From Altica lythri (Eukaryota > Arthropoda > Insecta > Coleoptera > Chrysomelidae), in NCBI GenBank assembly GCA_964028335.1, contig OZ034800.1, positions 16,316,074-16,380,073 on the forward strand: a stretch of 64,000 nt of DNA. The letters are read 5' to 3'. Numbering within the stretch: the stretch's first letter is position 1; each line of letters opens with the position of its first letter. This document shows positions 63,963 through 64,000 of the stretch, in pieces. A program made the translations under genes and the position numbers. Under the pieces are notes generated by a model. It had not been told where the DNA came from. It saw only the letters and a program-made list of their open reading frames with translations, and did no database searches.

Positions 63963-64000
63963 CATGGTGACACTTTTCATTTTTGACATTTAGCATTGTG
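63963..64000 (+). repeat. Start of the next HOR3 copy (cut off)
   Basis: By alignment with 30,161-30,197 at an offset of 33,803, the last bases would begin the second HOR3 copy of this super-unit. Only ordinary monomer sequence is seen, so this rests on position alone. Confidence 0.5.

Larger units (their letters stand above)
1..64000 (+). repeat. Satellite DNA array filling the whole window (about 100-bp monomer)
   Basis: From first to last base the sequence is a head-to-tail array of one monomer family. The consensus is about 30% G+C (T 48, A 22, C 16, G 14 per 100 bases on this strand) and contains no CpG. The GGTGACAC motif recurs mostly at 100-bp spacing, with 69-, 85-, 93-, 102- and 124-bp spacings mixed in. 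I saw no monomer in reverse orientation and no interrupting transposon, gene or RNA gene, so every stretch without a gene here is satellite. Such arrays are known from eukaryotic heterochromatin (centromeres, pericentromeres, subtelomeres, knobs). Which of these this is, and in which species, cannot be read from the sequence. Neither edge of the array is in the window. Confidence 0.98.
43700..64000 (+). repeat. 33.7-kb super-repeat, second copy (cut by window end)
   Basis: A near-identical second copy of 9,980-30,197 in unchanged order. The offset changes only in steps: 33,719 to about 45,600, 33,712 to about 58,200, 33,703 to about 59,930, 33,672 to about 61,950, 33,772 to about 62,580 and 33,803 to the end. 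Substitutions I noticed are few. Examples, second copy first, are TTGTCATTTA against TTGACATTTA (53,418/19,706), GCTATC against GCCATC (53,557/19,845), CCAACTTG against CCATCTTG (54,212) and GGTGCCAC against GGTGACAC (56,844). I did not make an exhaustive count. Confidence 0.88.

Noticed and set aside
1..64000. CRISPR array
   Set aside because: There are no unique spacers. The sequence between any two repeated motifs is itself repeated, and no cas genes are present.
1..64000. Bacterial promoters from the many TTGACA hexamers
   Set aside because: TTGACA is part of the subunit itself. I saw no TATAAT-like hexamer at the proper spacing, and the array is eukaryotic in character.
1..64000. CENP-B box
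   Set aside because: The motif needs TTCG followed by CGGG. The consensus has no CpG, I saw no CGGG, and the only recurrent TTCG (in ATTCGAC) lacks the rest.
1..64000. Telomeric repeats, rRNA, tRNA or transposon remnants
   Set aside because: No TTAGGG/TTTAGGG-type runs, no conserved RNA motifs and no non-satellite sequence were seen on either strand.
43700..64000. The 33.7-kb duplication as a pure assembly artefact
   Set aside because: The two copies differ by scattered substitutions and by five subunit-sized length changes, which a simple copied contig would not have. An assembly error cannot be fully excluded without reads, so it is kept as a caveat in the finding.

Overview
The whole window is one uninterrupted satellite DNA array. 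I find no gene, RNA gene, transposon or unique sequence anywhere in the 64,000 bases. Every stretch is a version of one AT-rich monomer, most often 100 bp, always in the same orientation. I estimate 650-680 monomers from the mean spacing; I did not count them one by one. The consensus is about 30% G+C, contains no CpG, and is strand-asymmetric (about 48% T against 22% A on the + strand). An array this long with nested higher-order repeats is typical of eukaryotic heterochromatin (centromeric, pericentromeric, subtelomeric or knob DNA). The sequence does not reveal the species or the chromosomal site.

The monomer is itself made of about 15-bp subunits, nearly all beginning GACAT. The 100-bp form has seven subunits of 15+16+15+14+9+15+16 bp. 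A 93-bp form is exactly three 31-bp (15+16) dimers, and a 124-bp form is exactly four. Other length classes (69, 78, 85, 102 bp) arise from whole-subunit gain, loss or fusion.

Layout. 1-3,045: truncated copy of higher-order repeat family 1 (HOR1). 3,045-9,510 and 9,511-16,175: two full HOR1 copies (6,466 and 6,666 bp). 16,176-16,330: linker. 16,330-24,970: two tandem copies of HOR2 (about 4.3 kb each). 24,971-26,780: mixed block. 26,780-33,690: two tandem copies of HOR3 (about 3.4-3.5 kb). 33,691-35,620: HOR2-like mosaic. 35,621-39,052: homogenised block with a roughly 1-kb duplication and fifteen consecutive exact 100-bp monomers. 39,053-41,800: mosaic rich in broken monomers. 41,800-43,476: third, partial HOR3 copy. 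43,477-43,700: short duplication and junction. 43,700-64,000: near-identical second copy of 9,980-30,197, in the same order. The offset of about 33.7 kb equals the distance to the start of the first copy, so the array probably has a 33.7-kb super-repeat.

All apparent reading frames are by-products of the repeat. They sit on the minus strand, mostly where a 69-bp monomer (divisible by three) lets one frame run on. None is annotated as a gene. The notable biology is the array's architecture: four nested levels of repetition (about 15 bp, 31/93/100 bp, 3.4-6.7 kb, 33.7 kb) and indels quantised in whole subunits.
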